A DNA stretch of 34,008 nucleotides from CAYORM01 sp964406375 (GTDB lineage: Bacteria > Pseudomonadota > Alphaproteobacteria > DSM-16000 > Inquilinaceae). Location: contig CAYORM010000031.1 in assembly GCA_964406375.1 (NCBI GenBank), positions 1 to 34,008 of the forward strand, given 5' to 3'. This document shows positions 22,715-30,856 of the stretch, one piece after another. Under the pieces are notes generated by a model. It did no database searches and was not told the DNA's origin. It saw nothing but the letters and a program-made list of their open reading frames with translations. How positions within the stretch are numbered: position 1 is the first letter of the stretch; each line of letters starts with the position of its first letter. Made by a program: the position numbers and the translations under genes.

Positions 22715-24364
22715 TCACGGTCGGGGGCGTGCGCCGAGCCGCCGGATCTCAGAGATCAGGCCGGCGGTCGAACTGTCATGGATGCCAGCGGGACCGCCTT
22801 CGAGTTCCTCCAGGATGGGCTTTGCCAGCTGCTTGCCCAGCTCGACACCCCATTGGTCGAAGCTGTTGATGTTCCAGACGATGCCCTGCACGAAGATCTT
22901 GTGCTCATAGAGCGCGACCAGCATGCCGAGCGAATGGGGATCGATGCGCCGCAGCAGCAGCGTGTTCGACGGCCGGTCACCGGCGAAGATCTTGTGCGGC
23001 ACCAGCGCCTCGAGCGCTGCCCCGGAGAGCCCCTGCGCCGCGAGCTCCGCCCGCACCTCCGCCTCGGTCTTGCCGCGCATCAGCGCCTCGGACTGAGCAA
23101 GCACATTCGCCAGCAGCATCGCATGGTGCCGCCCGATCGGATTGTGCGTCTCGACCGGCGCGATGAAGTCGCAGGGGATGAGCTGCGTGCCCTGGTGGAT
23201 GAGCTGGTAGAAGGCGTGCTGGCCGTTGGTCCCGGGCTCGCCGAAGATCACCGGGCCGGTCGCGTAATCGACCGGCCGACCATCGCGATCCACCGATTTG
23301 CCGTTCGATTCCATGTCGGCCTGTTGCAGATAGGCCGGCAGGCGGTGGAGATACTGGTCGTACGGCAGCACGGCATGCGCCCGCGCACCCCAGAAGTTGA
23401 CGTACCATACGCCGAGCATCGCCATCAGAACCGGCATGTTGCGCTCGACCGGCGCCGTGCGGAAATGCTCGTCCATGCGATGTGCCCCGGCCAGGAACGC
23501 CTCGAACGCGTCCATGCCGATGGCGATGGCGACCGACAGGCCGATCGCCGACCACACGGAATAACGGCCGCCGACCCAGTCCCAGAACGGAAACATCACG
23601 GCGGGGTCGATGCCGAATGCCGCGACGGCCCGCTCATTGGTCGAGAGCGCCGCGAAATGCCGGGCGATCGCCGCCTCCCCGGCGCCCGAGGCGAGAAGCC
23701 AGTCCCGCGCGCTCCCGGCATTGGCCAGCGTCTCCTGCGTCGTGAAGGTCTTCGAGGCGACAAGGAAGAGCGTCGTCTCGGGGTCGAGTGGCCGCAGCGT
23801 CTCGGCGAGATGCGTGCCGTCGACATTGGAGACGAAATGGACGCGGAGATGCGGGTGATGCCAGGGCTTCAGCGCCTCAGCCACCATCACCGGGCCGAGA
23901 TCGGATCCGCCGATGCCGATGTTCACGACATCGGTGATGCGCCGGCCCGTATGGCCGACCCACCGCCCCTCGCGCACCGCATCGGAGAATTCGCGCATCC
24001 GGTCGAGCACCGCCCGCACCTCCGGCACGACATTGATGCCACCGGTGCGGATATCGGCATCAGCCGGGGCGCGCAGCGCGGTATGCAGGACCGCCCGGCC
24101 CTCGGTCACATTGATCGGCTCGCCGGCGAAGGTGCGGTCGCGCCATGCCTCGACCTGCTGCTGGCGCGCGAGGTCGAGGAGAAGCCGCATCGTCTCCGCG
24201 GTGATGCGGTTCTTCGAGTAATCGAGGAGGAGGTCGTCGACCCTAACCGAGAAGCGCTCGAAACGCCCGGGATCGGCTTCGAACAGGCGCCGCATGGACA
24301 GCCCGTCCATGCGCGTGCGATGGGCGGCCAGCGCCGTCCAGGCCGGAGAGGCGGTCAGTCGCAT
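22715..24364 (-). CDS. pgi: Glucose-6-phosphate isomerase
   Basis: Interconverts glucose-6-phosphate and fructose-6-phosphate in the cytoplasm. 549 residues, equal to the E. coli enzyme. Both family signatures are present: VNIGIGGSDLGPVM with FVSNVDGTH in the first SIS domain, and GEPGTNGQHAFYQLIHQG with the catalytic Glu region in the second. The closing stretch SFDQWGVELGKQLA carries the conserved C-terminal Lys. The ATG at 24364 has a CAGGA site. It lies 58 bp after the DUF3035 gene on the same strand, separated by a GC hairpin. Confidence 0.97.
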   Translation of the reverse strand: MRLTASPAWTALAAHRTRMDGLSMRRLFEADPGRFERFSVRVDDLLLDYSKNRITAETMRLLLDLARQQQVEAWRDRTFAGEPINVTEGRAVLHTALRAPADADIRTGGINVVPEVRAVLDRMREFSDAVREGRWVGHTGRRITDVVNIGIGGSDLGPVMVAEALKPWHHPHLRVHFVSNVDGTHLAETLRPLDPETTLFLVASKTFTTQETLANAGSARDWLLASGAGEAAIARHFAALSTNERAVAAFGIDPAVMFPFWDWVGGRYSVWSAIGLSVAIAIGMDAFEAFLAGAHRMDEHFRTAPVERNMPVLMAMLGVWYVNFWGARAHAVLPYDQYLHRLPAYLQQADMESNGKSVDRDGRPVDYATGPVIFGEPGTNGQHAFYQLIHQGTQLIPCDFIAPVETHNPIGRHHAMLLANVLAQSEALMRGKTEAEVRAELAAQGLSGAALEALVPHKIFAGDRPSNTLLLRRIDPHSLGMLVALYEHKIFVQGIVWNINSFDQWGVELGKQLAKPILEELEGGPAGIHDSSTAGLISEIRRLGARPRP

Positions 24365-24401
24365 GGCATCCTGCGTTACGGTCACGAAGGCGGGTGGCCG
24401 A

Positions 24402-24421
24402 CCGGCGCGGGGGCGCGCCGG
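24402..24421 (-). terminator. Hairpin after the DUF3035 gene
   Basis: Perfect 8-bp stem CCGGCGCG (24402-24409) and CGCGCCGG (24414-24421), loop GGGG, starting one base past the DUF3035 stop. Probably ends the ribF-ileS-lspA unit or reduces read-through into pgi. No U-tract. Confidence 0.5.
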
Positions 24422-24422
24422 C

Positions 24423-25013
24423 TCACCAGTCGAACAGGATCTCCATCCAGTTTCGCTGCCGCGGCTCGATGATCGCCGTCTCGCCCGCGGTGATCGGCTG
24501 GCCACTCGCCTGCGCGGCGCGGATACGCTCGGCCTCGGCCTCGGGGTCGACGATCGTGCCACGGCGGACCGGCGCACCGATCATCGATTCGAGCGGCGTG
24601 CGCGGCACGCCGTCCTCATCGGACGATGCGTCGATCGCGTAGCGCTCGGCGGGATCGAGCGTGACCCCGCCGGCACGCGCGAAGATGGCGCTGCTGCCGG
24701 CGGAGGGCGTCGTGTCGGTCACCACCGGCTCGCCATTGTTGAACAGGATGCCCCGGGCCTGCGCCGTCAGCGGGACCTCCTGCGGGCGCGGCGCCCCGGG
24801 CTGCGGCGGTGGCAGCACGTCCAGCGAGGGCGGCATCGCCAAGGGCGCCGTCGGGGCCACGGCGAACTCGTCCGGCACCGACTGGTCGATGCCCAGGATC
24901 TCCCGCGCCGAATTCCCGCTACCGCCGCAGCCGCCGAGCATGGCGGCCGCCGCGAGCGCCAGGACGGCGGGGCCCAGCGGCCGGGTTCTAAGAGCGGTAC
25001 GAAGCGGATTCAC
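24423..25013 (-). CDS. DUF3035 family lipoprotein
   Basis: 196 residues. A signal peptide with lipobox LGGC puts the lipidated Cys at residue 29. The mature part is Pro/Ala-rich and low in predicted structure (LPPPQPGAPRPQE), with the conserved PDEFAVAPTAPLAMPP stretch that marks the DUF3035 family in alphaproteobacteria. The C-terminus NWMEILFDW is aromatic. Function unknown. The GTG start at 25013 has a GGAGGA site at 6 bases and overlaps the lspA stop (GTGA). This tight link to the lipoprotein signal peptidase gene is conserved in the group. Confidence 0.87.
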   Translation of the reverse strand: MNPLRTALRTRPLGPAVLALAAAAMLGGCGGSGNSAREILGIDQSVPDEFAVAPTAPLAMPPSLDVLPPPQPGAPRPQEVPLTAQARGILFNNGEPVVTDTTPSAGSSAIFARAGGVTLDPAERYAIDASSDEDGVPRTPLESMIGAPVRRGTIVDPEAEAERIRAAQASGQPITAGETAIIEPRQRNWMEILFDW

Positions 25014-25555
25014 GGCATTCCTCCATGTCGCTCCGCGGCGGCGGCCCTTCGTTCGCCGAAGAGGCCGTCGATGAGCAGGATCGCCACGCCGATTGTGATG
25101 GCGGCGTCGGCGACGTTGAACACCCAGAAAGAATAGCCCAGGGCGTGGAAGTGCAGGAAGTCCGCGACGGCGCCGAAACGAAAGCGGTCGACGACATTGC
25201 CGATCGCCCCGCCGATGACGAGGCCGATCGCCGCGCCCTGCCACACTCGCCCGGTACGCGCCAGCCAGACCAGAAGCCACAGGATGATCGCCGCGGCGAG
25301 GGCAACGAGCCCCCATCGGATCAGCCCGTTCTCCTCGCCCAGCATGCCGAAGCTGACGCCGAAGTTCCACACCAGCGCCACGTCGAAGAACGAGGTGACA
25401 GTGACGGGAGGCGCCCAGCTCGCGCTGGTGACCGGCTCCGGCAGGTCGAGCAGGCGCTCCAGCACCCACCACTTGCTGAGCTGATCGAGTAGGACCACCA
25501 CAGCGGCGACCGGAAGGCCGAGCCGCAGCATGCCGCGTCGGCCCGCCGCTCTCAC
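25010..25555 (-). CDS. lspA: Lipoprotein signal peptidase (signal peptidase II)
   Basis: Inner-membrane aspartyl protease that removes signal peptides from prolipoproteins. 181 residues with four hydrophobic segments. Family motifs are VLLDQLSKWWV at the start, GGAIGNVVDRFRFGAVADF with the first catalytic Asp, and FNVADAAITIG with the second. The GTG start at 25555 overlaps the ileS stop (GTGA) and has a GGAGGG site; an ATG at 25531 lacks one. It lies between ileS and a lipoprotein gene. Confidence 0.96.
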   Translation of the reverse strand: MRAAGRRGMLRLGLPVAAVVVLLDQLSKWWVLERLLDLPEPVTSASWAPPVTVTSFFDVALVWNFGVSFGMLGEENGLIRWGLVALAAAIILWLLVWLARTGRVWQGAAIGLVIGGAIGNVVDRFRFGAVADFLHFHALGYSFWVFNVADAAITIGVAILLIDGLFGERRAAAAERHGGMP

Positions 25556-28425
25556 GCGCCCTCCGCCGCCGTCACCGCATCATCACAGCGCAGGCACAGA
25601 TCGGCGTGATGCGGCGCGCTCCCCACCTCGGGCAACACCCGCCAGCAGCGCTCGCAGCGATGACCCTCGGCGAGCTGCACCGTCGCCCCGACATCCGGCA
25701 GCTCCGGCAGCGTGAAGGCGCGCTCCGGCACCGCACCGACCCGGATGTTGAAGCCGGAGACGATGCAGATCTCGGCGAAATCCGCCCCGTCGAGCCGGGC
25801 GGCCGTCGCCGCATCGCAATGCAGAACCGGATGGGCCTGCAGCGAGGAACCGATGCGCTTGGCACCACGCTCGAGTTCGATCGCGCCCGTCACCACACGC
25901 CGCAGCTCGCGGAGCTGCCGCCAGCGCTCGGCCAGGGCGTCGTCGCGCCAGCTCTCCGGCACCTCGGGGAAAGTACGCAGATGGACGCTGCTATCCTCCG
26001 CCTCGCCATGGCGGGCGAGCCAGGCTTCCTCCGCGGTGAAGCAGAGGATCGGTGCGAGCCAGACCGCGAGGTGGTCGAACAGCATGTCGAGCACCGTGCG
26101 GACCGCCCGCCGCCGCGGATCGTCCGGCCGGTCGCAATAGAGCGAATCCTTGCGGATGTCGAAATAGAAGGCGGAGAGGTCCACCGCGCAGAAATTGTGC
26201 AGGACCGTCGCCATCTCGTGGAAATCGTAATCCACGATGGCCTGTCGGACCTGCCGGTCGATCTCCCACAACCGGTGCAGCACCCAGCGCTCGAGCTCCG
26301 GCATCGCCGCCGGCTCGAGCCGCTCGGCCTCGGCGAAGCCGTCGAGCGCGCCGAGCAGATAGCGCAGCGTGTTGCGCAGCCGGCGGTAGGCGTCGGCCTG
26401 ATACTTCAGCACCTCCGGACCGATGCGCTGATCCTCGGTGTAGTCGGTGCTGACGATCCACAGCCGCAGGATGTCCGCGCCGGAGGTCGACACGACCTCC
26501 TGGGGCTCGACGCCGTTGCCGAGCGATTTCGACATCTTCCGGCCCTGCTCGTCGAGCGTGAAGCCATGCGTGAGCACGGCCTCATAGGGCGCCCGGCCGC
26601 GCGTCCCGCAACTCTCCAGCAGCGAGGAGTGGAACCAGCCGCGATGCTGGTCCGAGCCTTCGAGATAGAGCGAGGCGGGCCATTTGAGATCCGGCCGCTG
26701 CTCGAGCACGAAGGCGTGGGTCGAACCGCTCTCGAACCAGACATCGACGATGTCGAAGACCTGCGCGTAATCGGCGGCGTTATAGGCATCGCCGAGGAAG
26801 GTCTGCGGGTCGGTGTCGTACCAGGCGTCGGAGCCCCGCTCGGCGAAGGCGGCGGCGATGCGCTCGCAAACCGCCGGGTCGCGCAACGGCTCGCCCGTCG
26901 CCTTCTCGACGAAGATCGCGATGGGAACGCCCCAGGCGCGCTGGCGGCTGATGCACCAGTCGGGCCGGCTCGCGATCATCGAGGAGAGGCGGTTGTAGCC
27001 GGCCGGCGGGACGAAGCGCGTCTCCTCAAGCGCCGCCAGCGCCTTCTCGCGCAGCCCGTTCGTCTCCATCGAGATGAACCATTGCGGCGTGGCGCGGAAG
27101 ATCAGCGGCGCCTTCGACCGCCAGGAATGCGGGTAGGAATGGCGAAGCTGGCCGCGGGCGACGAGCGCCCCCGCCTCCTCCAGCGCCGTCATCACCGCCT
27201 TGTTGGCGTCCCCCTTCTTGCCGTCCGGCCGGTAGATCACCCGGCCGGCGAACAGCGGTACATGGTCGAGATAGCGGCCATCCTCGGCGACGGTCTCCGG
27301 CACCGGCAGCCCGTGCGCCTGCCCGAGCTCGAAATCGTCGGCGCCATGGCCGGGGGCGATGTGGACGAGGCCGGTGCCGGCTTCGGTGGTCACGAATTCG
27401 CCGGGCAGGAGCGGCACGTCGAACTCGTAGCCCCGCCCGTCCAACGGATGGCGGCAGACGGTGCCGGCCAGCGCCGCCCCGGGCAGCGTTGCGAGCACCG
27501 ATTGCCCGGTGATCCCCGCGGCCTCGGCGACCTGATCGGCCAGAGCCGCGGCGACGACCAGCCGATCGCCGGCCGCGACCCGCGCCTCGGGCCCCACCGC
27601 CTCGACCTGCAGCACGACATAGTCGATCGCCTCGCCATAGGCGACGGCGCGGTTGCCCGGCATCGTCCAGGGCGTCGTCGTCCAGATCACGACCGAAGCC
27701 CCCTCCAGCGCCGGATCGGCGGCGCGGACGACCGGGAAGCGCACCCAGATCGTATCGGAGGTGTGATCGTAATACTCGACCTCGGCCTCGGCCAGGGCGG
27801 TCTTCTCGACCACCGACCAGAGCACGGGCTTCAGCCCGCGATAGAGCCCGCCATTGAGCAGGACTTTGTGGATCTCGCGCAGGATCTGCGCCTCGGCCGC
27901 GGCGGTCATCGTCGTATAGGGGTTCTGCCAATCCCCCATGACGCCGAGCCGGCGGAACTCCTCGCCCTGAACCATCACCCAATGGGCGGCGAAGGCGCGG
28001 CACTCCTCGCGGAAGGTCAGCACCGGCACCGCGTCCTTGTCCTGGCCGGCGGCGCGGTACTTCTCCTCGATCTTCCACTCGATCGGCAGGCCGTGGCAGT
28101 CCCAGCCAGGCACATAGACGGCATCCCAGCCGGTCATCTGGCGGCTGCGGACGACGATGTCTTTCAGGATCTTGTTGACCGCATGGCCGATATGGATGTG
28201 CCCATTGGCATAGGGCGGGCCGTCATGCAGCACGAATTTCTCGCGGCCGGCCGAGGCGGCGCGTAGCCGCTCGTGCAGCCCGATCTCCGCCCAGCGCTGC
28301 AGGAGCTGCGGCTCGCGCTGTGGCAGGCCACCGCGCATCGGGAAGGACGTCTTCGGCAGGAAGACGGTAGAGCGGTAATCCGCCGCGGCGGGCGAGGCTG
28401 CGGCCTTGTCGGAAGGGGCGGACAT
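25552..28425 (-). CDS. ileS: Isoleucyl-tRNA synthetase
   Basis: Class I aminoacyl-tRNA synthetase charging tRNA-Ile. 957 residues. The HIGH motif lies in PYANGHIHIGHAVNKIL (residues 78-81) and KMSKS is at 630-634. The CP1 editing domain is present between them (WTTTPWTMPGNRAVAYG). A C-terminal zinc finger, CERCWRVLP followed by LCLRCDD, marks the bacterial E. coli-type enzyme rather than the mupirocin-resistant eukaryote-like form. The ATG at 28425 is chosen because the upstream open frame (HPPKRIDHPVKPPVEHT) runs through hairpins. It has a 212-bp structured gap to ribF upstream. Confidence 0.97.
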   Translation of the reverse strand: MSAPSDKAAASPAAADYRSTVFLPKTSFPMRGGLPQREPQLLQRWAEIGLHERLRAASAGREKFVLHDGPPYANGHIHIGHAVNKILKDIVVRSRQMTGWDAVYVPGWDCHGLPIEWKIEEKYRAAGQDKDAVPVLTFREECRAFAAHWVMVQGEEFRRLGVMGDWQNPYTTMTAAAEAQILREIHKVLLNGGLYRGLKPVLWSVVEKTALAEAEVEYYDHTSDTIWVRFPVVRAADPALEGASVVIWTTTPWTMPGNRAVAYGEAIDYVVLQVEAVGPEARVAAGDRLVVAAALADQVAEAAGITGQSVLATLPGAALAGTVCRHPLDGRGYEFDVPLLPGEFVTTEAGTGLVHIAPGHGADDFELGQAHGLPVPETVAEDGRYLDHVPLFAGRVIYRPDGKKGDANKAVMTALEEAGALVARGQLRHSYPHSWRSKAPLIFRATPQWFISMETNGLREKALAALEETRFVPPAGYNRLSSMIASRPDWCISRQRAWGVPIAIFVEKATGEPLRDPAVCERIAAAFAERGSDAWYDTDPQTFLGDAYNAADYAQVFDIVDVWFESGSTHAFVLEQRPDLKWPASLYLEGSDQHRGWFHSSLLESCGTRGRAPYEAVLTHGFTLDEQGRKMSKSLGNGVEPQEVVSTSGADILRLWIVSTDYTEDQRIGPEVLKYQADAYRRLRNTLRYLLGALDGFAEAERLEPAAMPELERWVLHRLWEIDRQVRQAIVDYDFHEMATVLHNFCAVDLSAFYFDIRKDSLYCDRPDDPRRRAVRTVLDMLFDHLAVWLAPILCFTAEEAWLARHGEAEDSSVHLRTFPEVPESWRDDALAERWRQLRELRRVVTGAIELERGAKRIGSSLQAHPVLHCDAATAARLDGADFAEICIVSGFNIRVGAVPERAFTLPELPDVGATVQLAEGHRCERCWRVLPEVGSAPHHADLCLRCDDAVTAAEGA

Positions 28426-28637
28426 GGGTGACGTATGCTCGACCGGAGGCTTGACGGGGTGATCTATCCGCTTTGGCGGATGGAGGAAAGCGAAAGCCGT
28501 GCGCGCGCACGGGTGCACCCGGCCCTCAACGGAGGGCCGGGCCGGTAATTCGCATCCCGCCGCGGATGCGGAAATCGGGGGCCCGGCTCATCCCGGCGAT
28601 GCTAGACGATCGGCTGCGGTTGCGCGACCCCGGCCCA
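28426..28637 (-). promoter_or_regulatory. Structured ribF-ileS intergenic region, possible ileS leader
   Basis: Read on the minus strand it holds three perfect inverted repeats in succession. The first is 28541-28518 (10-bp stem CCCGGCCCTC/GAGGGCCGGG, 4-base loop). The second is 28512-28497 (16-bp palindrome CCGTGCGCGCGCACGG), followed by CTTTCGCTTTCC. The third is 28481-28466 (ATCCGC/GCGGAT, 4-base loop). A short frame (28591 to 28526, 21 codons with one ATC and one ATT Ile codon) ends with its stop in the loop edge of the first hairpin. The first two may simply terminate ribF transcripts, or the set may attenuate ileS. Confidence 0.4.
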
Positions 28638-29570
28638 TCAACGTGCCAGCGCCGCCCGTGCGGCCTCGCCATCGCGCTGCATCTGGTCGATGAGGGCGTC
28701 GAGACCGTCGAACCGCAATTCGGGACGCAGATACTCGACGAGCTGCACCCGCAGATGGCGGCCATAGATCTCGGCGTTGAAATCGAACAGGAAGCTTTCG
28801 AGCAACGGCTCGGCGGTGCGCCACATCGGCCGGATGCCGAGATTGGCGACGCCGCCATGCCAATGTGCCTCATCCTCGATCGCGCAGCGCACGGCGTAGA
28901 TGCCGAAAGCCGGGCGCAGATACTCGCCAAGGGAGAGGTTGGCGGTGGGAAAGCCGAGCGTCCGGCCGCGCTTGTCACCATGCTCGACGCGTCCCTCGAT
29001 CTCCCAGGGTCGACCGAGGATCTCGGCGGCCTCGCGGGGCCGACCGGCGACCAGTGCCTCGCGGGCACGGGTCGAGGAGAAGGCGCCCCCGGCCTCGTCA
29101 ACCGCCTTCTCCAGCACGCTCACGCCGAAGCCGCGCGCCGCGCCGAAGGCTTCGAGTGCCGCCACGTCACCGGCGCGGCCGCGGCCGAAGCGGAAATCGG
29201 CGCCGACGACGACGCGGCGCGCGCCGAGCCCCGTGACGATCACCGCCTCGACGAAATCCTCGGCCGACCGCCCCGCGAGGGACGCGTCGAAATGCAGGAC
29301 GAAGAGGAGATCGACCCCCAGCGCGGCGAGCAGCCGCGCCTTGGTGCGGAACGGCGTCAGCCGGAAGGGCGGATCATCGGGACGGAAGAACTGCCGTGGA
29401 TGCGGCTCGAAGGTGAGGACGGCGAGCGGCGCGCCGAGCCGTTCGGCCTCAGCGCGCGCCGCCTCGACCACGGCCCGGTGGCCGGCATGGACGCCGTCGA
29501 AATTGCCGATCGCGACGACGGCGCCGCGCGCCTCCGGCGGCAGGGGGGATACGTGACGAAAGATCTGCAT
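28638..29570 (-). CDS. ribF: Bifunctional riboflavin kinase/FAD synthetase
   Basis: Makes FMN from riboflavin and FAD from FMN. 310 residues. The N-terminal adenylyltransferase domain has AIGNFDGVHAGHRAVV and LTFEPHPRQFF, then VVGADFRFGRGRAGD. SSTRAREALVAGR closes the first domain. The C-terminal riboflavin kinase domain has GRTLGFPTANL and FGIYAVR, and ends with VEYLRPELRFDGLDALI. The ATG at 29570 matches the family start, though the frame is open further up. Order ribF-ileS-lspA is conserved widely in proteobacteria. Confidence 0.96.
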   Translation of the reverse strand: MQIFRHVSPLPPEARGAVVAIGNFDGVHAGHRAVVEAARAEAERLGAPLAVLTFEPHPRQFFRPDDPPFRLTPFRTKARLLAALGVDLLFVLHFDASLAGRSAEDFVEAVIVTGLGARRVVVGADFRFGRGRAGDVAALEAFGAARGFGVSVLEKAVDEAGGAFSSTRAREALVAGRPREAAEILGRPWEIEGRVEHGDKRGRTLGFPTANLSLGEYLRPAFGIYAVRCAIEDEAHWHGGVANLGIRPMWRTAEPLLESFLFDFNAEIYGRHLRVQLVEYLRPELRFDGLDALIDQMQRDGEAARAALAR

Positions 29571-29613
29571 GGACTGTCCCGGGCGGGCCCGGCGCGCGTC
29601 CGGACGGGCGCGC

Positions 29614-29619
29614 AGTATA
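29614..29619 (-). promoter_or_regulatory. Possible -10 element upstream of ribF
   Basis: TATACT on the minus strand, about 44 bases before the ribF start, in an otherwise very GC-rich gap. No good -35 is seen at 16-18 bp, so this is a weak call. Confidence 0.3.
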
Positions 29620-29662
29620 GTGGGGCAGCCGCGGCCGGCCAGCCCTGCCCGTCCCCTCGCCT

Positions 29663-30124
29663 TCAGGCCGCCTGTGCCCCCCGCGACGGGGCGAGGATCA
29701 CCGCCTCGCCATCGACCACCACCGTGTCGCCGACCAGGCATTGCGTCGACAGCACCACGCGCCGCTTCTCGGGCACCACCTCGGTGACGGTGACGCGCGC
29801 GGTCACTGTGTCGCCGATGCGCACCGGCGCCTTGAACTTCAGCGACTGCGAGACATAGACGGCGCCCGGGCCGGGCAATTTGGTCCCGAGCACCGCCGAG
29901 ATGAAGCCGGCCGACAGCATGCCATGGGCGATCCGGCCCTTGAACATGGTGCCTTCGGCATAGACTTGGTCGAGATGGACCGGGTTGGTGTCACCGGAGA
30001 GACCGGCGAACAGCACGATATCGGCATCCGTCACCGTCTTGGCGAAGGACGCCCGCATGCCGACGGCGATATCCTCGATGAAATGACCGGCGACCGCATC
30101 CGGCCATTGGCGCACGTCGTCCAT
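29663..30124 (-). CDS. MaoC-like (R)-specific enoyl-CoA hydratase
   Basis: 153-residue hot-dog-fold protein. The hydratase-2 motif FAGLSGDTNPVHLD holds the catalytic Asp45 and His50 (D-x4-H), followed by FKGRIAHGML. Such proteins hydrate trans-2-enoyl-CoA to (R)-3-hydroxyacyl-CoA and feed polyhydroxyalkanoate or fatty-acid pathways (PhaJ-like). The specific substrate is not known. The ATG at 30124 gives the usual N-terminus; an ATG at 30145 is in frame. A -35/-10 pair lies about 70-95 bp upstream. No pha gene is in the window. Confidence 0.9.
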   Translation of the reverse strand: MDDVRQWPDAVAGHFIEDIAVGMRASFAKTVTDADIVLFAGLSGDTNPVHLDQVYAEGTMFKGRIAHGMLSAGFISAVLGTKLPGPGAVYVSQSLKFKAPVRIGDTVTARVTVTEVVPEKRRVVLSTQCLVGDTVVVDGEAVILAPSRGAQAA

Positions 30125-30192
30125 GATGGTCCCCGTCACCCGCATTGGCACCGCGGACCTTGTGCACCGCGGAATGTTGGATTGTGCAGTGC

Positions 30193-30221
30193 ACGATAGC
30201 GGGTCGGCGGGGCACCGACAA
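30193..30221 (-). promoter_or_regulatory. Probable sigma-70 promoter for the MaoC gene
   Basis: Minus strand: TTGTCG (30221-30216), a 17-bp spacer, TATCGT (30198-30193). Same -35 and near-identical -10 as the promoter proposed for the waaA operon. The expected start near 30186 gives a leader of about 62 bases. Confidence 0.45.
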
Positions 30222-30260
30222 GCGCGGCACGATCGCCGGGCGGGCGGTGGCGGATCTGCC

Positions 30261-30779
30261 TCAGAGCGGACCCAGTCGCCGCATCCCCGGCTCCTCCGGC
30301 AGCGCCCGGCACAGCGCATCCAGGGTCCGGCCGAGAAGCGGGTGCACGAGGTCGGGTGCGATCTCCGCGGCCGGGGCGAGGACGAAGCGCCGCTCGGCGA
30401 TGCGCGGATGCGGGATCGTCAGCGTCTCGGATGCGATGACGCAGGTGCCATAGAGCAGGATGTCGATGTCGATCGCGCGTGGGCCGTAGCGACGGCTCGC
30501 AACGCGCCCCAGCCGCCGCTCGATCGCCTTGGCCGCCGCAAGGAGGTCAGGCGCCGGCCGATCGCAGCTGGCAAGGACGCAGAGATTGAGGAAGGCCGGC
30601 TGGTCGGTGTCGTACATCGGCGGCGTCTCCCATACCGAGGAGACGGCCTGGACCGTGCATTCGCCGCAAAGGGCATCGACGGCGCGGCGCAGCGTGGCCG
30701 CCCGGTCGCCGAGATTGGCTCCGAGGCCGAAAAGGATCGGCCGCGCCCTATCGGCAGCCTCTGCGGGGGACGGTGACAT
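30261..30779 (-). CDS. folK: 2-amino-4-hydroxy-6-hydroxymethyldihydropteridine pyrophosphokinase (HPPK)
   Basis: Transfers pyrophosphate from ATP to the pterin in folate synthesis. 172 residues. The HPPK signature RYGPRAIDIDILLYG holds the two magnesium-binding Asp residues. PILFGLGANLGDRAATLRRA is the conserved start, and ETPPMYDTDQPAFLNLCV and IPHPRIAERRFVLAPAAEIAPDLVHP are family motifs. Divergent from folD, 77 bp away, which groups folate genes here. The frame begins at an ATG; no alternative is needed. Confidence 0.95.
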   Translation of the reverse strand: MSPSPAEAADRARPILFGLGANLGDRAATLRRAVDALCGECTVQAVSSVWETPPMYDTDQPAFLNLCVLASCDRPAPDLLAAAKAIERRLGRVASRRYGPRAIDIDILLYGTCVIASETLTIPHPRIAERRFVLAPAAEIAPDLVHPLLGRTLDALCRALPEEPGMRRLGPL

Positions 30780-30856
30780 GATGGGCCGGGGTTATCGCCT
30801 TGCCGCCCGCTCCTGTCGAGGGTACCACCGCGTCTTCTGCCGAAACGGAGCCCGCG

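Noticed and set aside
22778..24472. 564-codon open frame antisense to pgi
   Set aside because: Shadow of pgi, which has all its signatures and the normal length.
25606..28266. 886-codon open frame antisense to ileS
   Set aside because: The ileS protein is unmistakable on the minus strand; the antisense product is a charged, Arg/Glu-rich shadow with no domain.
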